Assembly (NCBI GenBank): GCA_021768485.1
Contig: JAIZVZ010000001.1
Span: 1 to 64,000, forward strand
Length of the DNA stretch: 64,000 nt
Reading direction: 5' to 3'
Source of the DNA: Oxalobacteraceae bacterium
Lineage (GTDB): Bacteria > Pseudomonadota > Gammaproteobacteria > Burkholderiales > Burkholderiaceae_D
Shown: piece by piece, positions 61,496 through 64,000 of the stretch
Numbering within the stretch: position 1 is the stretch's first letter
How the letters are laid out: every line of letters begins with the position of its first letter
Made by a program: the position numbers and the translations under genes
Notes under the pieces: model-generated
What the model was told of the DNA's origin: nothing
Seen by the model: the letters and a program-made list of their open reading frames with translations, nothing else
Databases searched by the model: none

Positions 61496-62293
61496 TTAAT
61501 CGGGAACGTGGTCGACGTCGGCACCGGACCGCGCCTCGTCGGCCGCCTTGGCGGGCAGCTCGGCAGTCAGCTCGGCGGTCAGCTCATCAAACACCGCAGA
61601 TTCGGCGTCGCCTCCGCTGCTGTCAGCCTGCGCTTCGGGATCGAATTCATCGATGGCGCCGGCGGCGTGCGCAAAGACGTCGCTCAGGGCGCCATTGACG
61701 ATGCGCTCCTTGAGCATATCGGTGTCCATCATCAAGTCCAGCAGCGGCCCCTCGAGCAGCGCATCGCCGCGCCGTTCGATGAAGCCGAGCTTGGCCAGCA
61801 AGCCGAGGTTCATGTCCATCCGCGTCTTCTTGCCGAGCTTGTCGCCAAAGTCGGACAGCAAGGCCTTGTACGAAATGGCCATCGAGACGTCGGCCGCGCG
61901 CGGCAGGGGCCGCTCCTTGCCGAACATTTCTTCCTGCTGCAATTCGGCCTCGGCCTGGGTCTGGTGCGCTTCCTGCCGCTCGCGCTTGGGCAAAATGATT
62001 TGCGCCCACAAAACGACCAGCAGGGCGACACCGTCGCGCGCCAGGCCGAAGTTATTGTTTTGCCACACCTCGCGCGCGCCGAAAATCTTCGGCTCGACCA
62101 CGCGCGTCAGCGCGACGGTGACAAAATCGGCATACACGTTGTCGACCAGCTTCATGCCGCAGCTCGTCAGGCGGGCATCGACATCGGCCCGAAACAGGTC
62201 GTCCGACAGCACGCGGCGCACCAGCTTGTCGTCGCGCCGCAGCGTCTGGTGCGTCAACAGCCTGGCAATCAGGATTTGGGCATCGTCATTCAT
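61496..62293 (-). CDS. mksE: MksE, KITE-type subunit of the Mks condensin
   Basis: 265 aa. Predicted winged-helix dimer: RLLTHQTLRRDDKLVRRVLS, VDNVYADFVTVALTRVVEPK, then DMNLGLLAKLGFIERRGDAL and LLDLMMDTDMLKERIVNGAL. The order and size match MksE/JetB. The C-terminal 40 residues are acidic and Ala-rich and look disordered. Its ATG directly abuts the mksF stop codon (no gap), and mksB starts 18 bp after its end. Confidence 0.82.
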   Translation of the reverse strand: MNDDAQILIARLLTHQTLRRDDKLVRRVLSDDLFRADVDARLTSCGMKLVDNVYADFVTVALTRVVEPKIFGAREVWQNNNFGLARDGVALLVVLWAQIILPKRERQEAHQTQAEAELQQEEMFGKERPLPRAADVSMAISYKALLSDFGDKLGKKTRMDMNLGLLAKLGFIERRGDALLEGPLLDLMMDTDMLKERIVNGALSDVFAHAAGAIDEFDPEAQADSSGGDAESAVFDELTAELTAELPAKAADEARSGADVDHVPD

Positions 62294-63619
62294 TTATTTC
62301 GGCTCCGCAGGGGCATCGATGCTCAGGGTGGCTTGCGACAGCGCCACCACCGCCGGGTCGTCGATCGCGACCAGGGCATCGTAAGGGATAAAGTTCAAAG
62401 GCATGCCGGCCAGTCTGGCGCTGGCGCCGGTCGAGGCCGCCACGCTGGCGTCGCCCAGTAATGGCAACAGCGAGGCGCGATACGAGGCCACCGCAAAACT
62501 GGCCGGCAGCAGGCTGTGCTGCACCGGCACCGGCGCGGCATTCTGCGCGCCCTCGGGTGCGCGGCCCGCCAGCTGGCTCAGGCTATCGAGCCAGGCCTCG
62601 AGTTCGAGCATGGCCGGCGCCGCCTCGCTGTGCGCCAGCGGGGCGTCCTCGCCGGCCGGCAGGCCAAGCAGGCCGGCATCGGCGTGGCGATCCGACAGCA
62701 ATTCGGTTTCGGCGACATCGATCATTTCGGCCGGCGTGATAAACAGCGGCATCACCGGCTGTTCGAGCGCGCCGTGCGCGAGCGAGGCCAGGTTATCGTG
62801 ACGCAACAGCCAGCGCTTGATATCGGTAGTCGACAAACCCGACTGCCCGAGATGCACGCGCTGGCGCTCAATCTGGTTCAAGGCCCGCGAAAACATGCCC
62901 TGCATGTTGAGCAAGGTACTCTGGGCGCGGCCGATCGCTTGCGCGGCGCGGTGGATGGCGGCGTCGGCCTCGGGATCGGCGGTGATGGCGGCGATGATTT
63001 GCGAGCCTTTTTCGACCCAGTCGCAGGCGGTATTCCATTTGGCCTGGGCGCTGCGCAGGCGGAATTCGGAACCGGACGCGATCGCATCGCGAAATTCTTC
63101 GGTCAGGTCGACCAGGCGCCCCAGCAAATGCTGCAATTGCTCAGGCGAAATCGCGCCCATGGCCTGCGAGCCGGCCACTTGCGACATCAAAAAGCCCATT
63201 TCGCTATCGTCGCTGCTCTGGCCCATATGCAGCAGGCTGTCGATGGCGGCGAGCACATTGCGCGCCATCGGCGTGACGCGATACAGGCCGCGCTGCGCTT
63301 CCCAGGCCAGCAAATGGTGCGAGCGCAGCCGGCCGAGTACGGTTTCGAGGCTGTCGGGCAGCAGATAAGCGAGCTTTTGATTGATGTCGGCGCGCGTGAA
63401 GGCGACCGCCTCGCTGTCGGCGGCCAGTTCGCGCAAAACCAGCAGACGCACCAGCACGCCATCGGGGCCGCCATGGAACAGGGCGGTGAACGCCTGCAGC
63501 AGCGGCTGCGCGCGCTTGAGGTGAAACACCTGTTCGATTTCGTCGAAGGCGACCGAGGGCTGAAAATGGGCCTGCAGGGAATCGGGATGGCTGGATTCGG
63601 AAGAGCTGCTCGCTGTCAT
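62294..63619 (-). CDS. mksF: MksF, kleisin subunit of the Mks condensin
   Basis: 441 aa. An N-terminal winged-helix part (AFDEIEQVFHLKRAQPLLQA, DINQKLAYLLPDSLETVLGR) is followed by a helical middle (LVDLTEEFRDAIASGSEFRL, QSTLLNMQGMFSRALNQIER) and a C-terminal part with LMSQVAGSQ-type helices. It bridges the two MksB heads. The ATG at 63619 gives the MTASSSSESSHP start; a TTG at 63631 is possible. It is first in the operon mksF-mksE-mksB; no mksG (TOPRIM nuclease) gene follows. Confidence 0.82.
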   Translation of the reverse strand: MTASSSSESSHPDSLQAHFQPSVAFDEIEQVFHLKRAQPLLQAFTALFHGGPDGVLVRLLVLRELAADSEAVAFTRADINQKLAYLLPDSLETVLGRLRSHHLLAWEAQRGLYRVTPMARNVLAAIDSLLHMGQSSDDSEMGFLMSQVAGSQAMGAISPEQLQHLLGRLVDLTEEFRDAIASGSEFRLRSAQAKWNTACDWVEKGSQIIAAITADPEADAAIHRAAQAIGRAQSTLLNMQGMFSRALNQIERQRVHLGQSGLSTTDIKRWLLRHDNLASLAHGALEQPVMPLFITPAEMIDVAETELLSDRHADAGLLGLPAGEDAPLAHSEAAPAMLELEAWLDSLSQLAGRAPEGAQNAAPVPVQHSLLPASFAVASYRASLLPLLGDASVAASTGASARLAGMPLNFIPYDALVAIDDPAVVALSQATLSIDAPAEPK

Positions 63620-63936
63620 GGATGTCCACAAAAATGACGATTACACCGCCCGATGCAAGGGTGGCGCCGCAGTATACCAGTTAAGCACCTGTTTCAGTAG
63701 AGCAAGACGCAGCCCGGGCCATGCCGGTGCCCGCCGCTACCCGCGCCAGGGCGGCACGCCGCGGGCCGTTTTCAGGGTAAAAAATCGGACCAGGCGGCAG
63801 CGGCCGGCTGGAACGTTGCCGGAATATCACGGTCAAAGCGAGGTCACCGACAGGTGATGCGGCCAAGCGCGAGGTATCAAGCTATCGATCCGTCACACGC
63901 CATCCCCCCTCTCCCCCACACACCAAAGGAACGACC
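63620..63936. promoter_or_regulatory. 317-bp divergent region mksF / right-edge gene, with candidate sigma-E-type promoter
   Basis: No ORF is convincing. On the plus strand GGAACGT (63810-63816) and GTCAAA (63832-63837), 15 bp apart, resemble an ECF sigma factor (RpoE-like) promoter for the gene starting at 63937. TCACC-gaca-GGTGA is a small dyad (about 63843-63857). The mksF promoter should lie in the left part; I could not place it. Confidence 0.35.
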
Positions 63937-64000
63937 ATGAGCGCAAATTCGAAAAGCGGCGGCAAAAGCGACGACAAAAAATCGGGCAGCCAGGGCGGCT
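63937..64000 (+). CDS. Start of an unidentified Lys/Gly/Ser-rich protein (truncated by window end)
   Basis: Only 21 codons are visible (SANSKSGGKSDDKKSGSQGG). AAAGGA lies 9 bases upstream, a good ribosome-binding site. The basic Gly/Ser/Lys start resembles stress-induced KGG-repeat proteins or nucleoid-associated proteins, but too little is present to say. Confidence 0.6.
   Translation, partial: MSANSKSGGKSDDKKSGSQGG

Noticed and set aside
58664-63619. Wadjet plasmid-defence system
   Set aside because: The nuclease JetD/MksG is not present downstream or upstream within the window, and MksB size fits the chromosomal Mks of P. aeruginosa better.

Overview
The window is ordinary chromosome from a GC-rich betaproteobacterium, most likely family Oxalobacteraceae (Janthinobacterium/Massilia/Herminiimonas/Collimonas relatives). 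This placement is inferred from gene content: a SAH riboswitch on ahcY, metK divergent from tandem LpxL-type acyltransferases plus dapF, DUF484-xerC, a DksA without its zinc cysteines, hslVU, a gspDEFC block, and a Neisseria/Burkholderia-type porin. I see no prophage, insertion sequence, CRISPR array, rRNA or tRNA. Coding density is high, and most long antisense ORFs are GC-driven shadows.

Layout. 0-3 kb: rhodanese, glutaredoxin, SecB, an SH3-like exported protein and GpsA. 3-13 kb: NsrR, a phosphoesterase, a giant fused indolepyruvate ferredoxin oxidoreductase, a GtrA-like protein, the phenylalanine/tyrosine catabolic pair hpd-phhA with a divergent Lrp/AsnC regulator, and a PAS-GGDEF diguanylate cyclase. 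12.5-18 kb: GNAT protein, CCA-adding enzyme (HD domain degenerate), GST, Slt-type transglycosylase and 5-formyl-THF cyclo-ligase. 18-23.2 kb: the activated-methyl cycle (ahcY-holin-like-metF under a SAH riboswitch, and metK) with an M14 peptidase. 23.4-32.4 kb: two lipid A-type acyltransferases and dapF, then a Sel1-like protein and a strongly expressed porin, then DUF484, xerC and a His-rich COG0523 metallochaperone. 32.4-37 kb: a small ORF with a strong ribosome-binding site, DksA, a STAS protein and hslVU behind a near-consensus sigma-32 promoter.

37.1-48.6 kb is a complete 12-gene type II secretion operon in the order G-H-I-J-K-L-M-N-D-E-F-C on the minus strand. Its secretin GspD appears to lack a segment of the secretin domain, and GspD, GspJ and GspK carry low-complexity Ser/Thr/Gly linkers. 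Then come queC, tamA-tamB and a CNNM/CorC-type membrane protein. 58-64 kb holds a glycine-zipper lipoprotein-like gene, a small His/Pro-rich ORF and an mksF-mksE-mksB operon (a MukBEF-like SMC condensin) without the MksG/JetD nuclease of Wadjet loci. A plus-strand gene begins at the right edge.

Observations most worth a second look: the nuclease-less Mks condensin, the shortened GspD, the CCA enzyme with an erased HD site, the zinc-themed COG0523 / small ORF / Cys-poor DksA neighbourhood, and several regulatory elements readable from sequence (SAH riboswitch, sigma-32 promoter, operator-like repeats at nsrR and hpd/lrp, probable leaderless gtrA mRNA). No single locus is clearly a new kind of system; the Mks operon and the small ORF before dksA are the best candidates for new biology.
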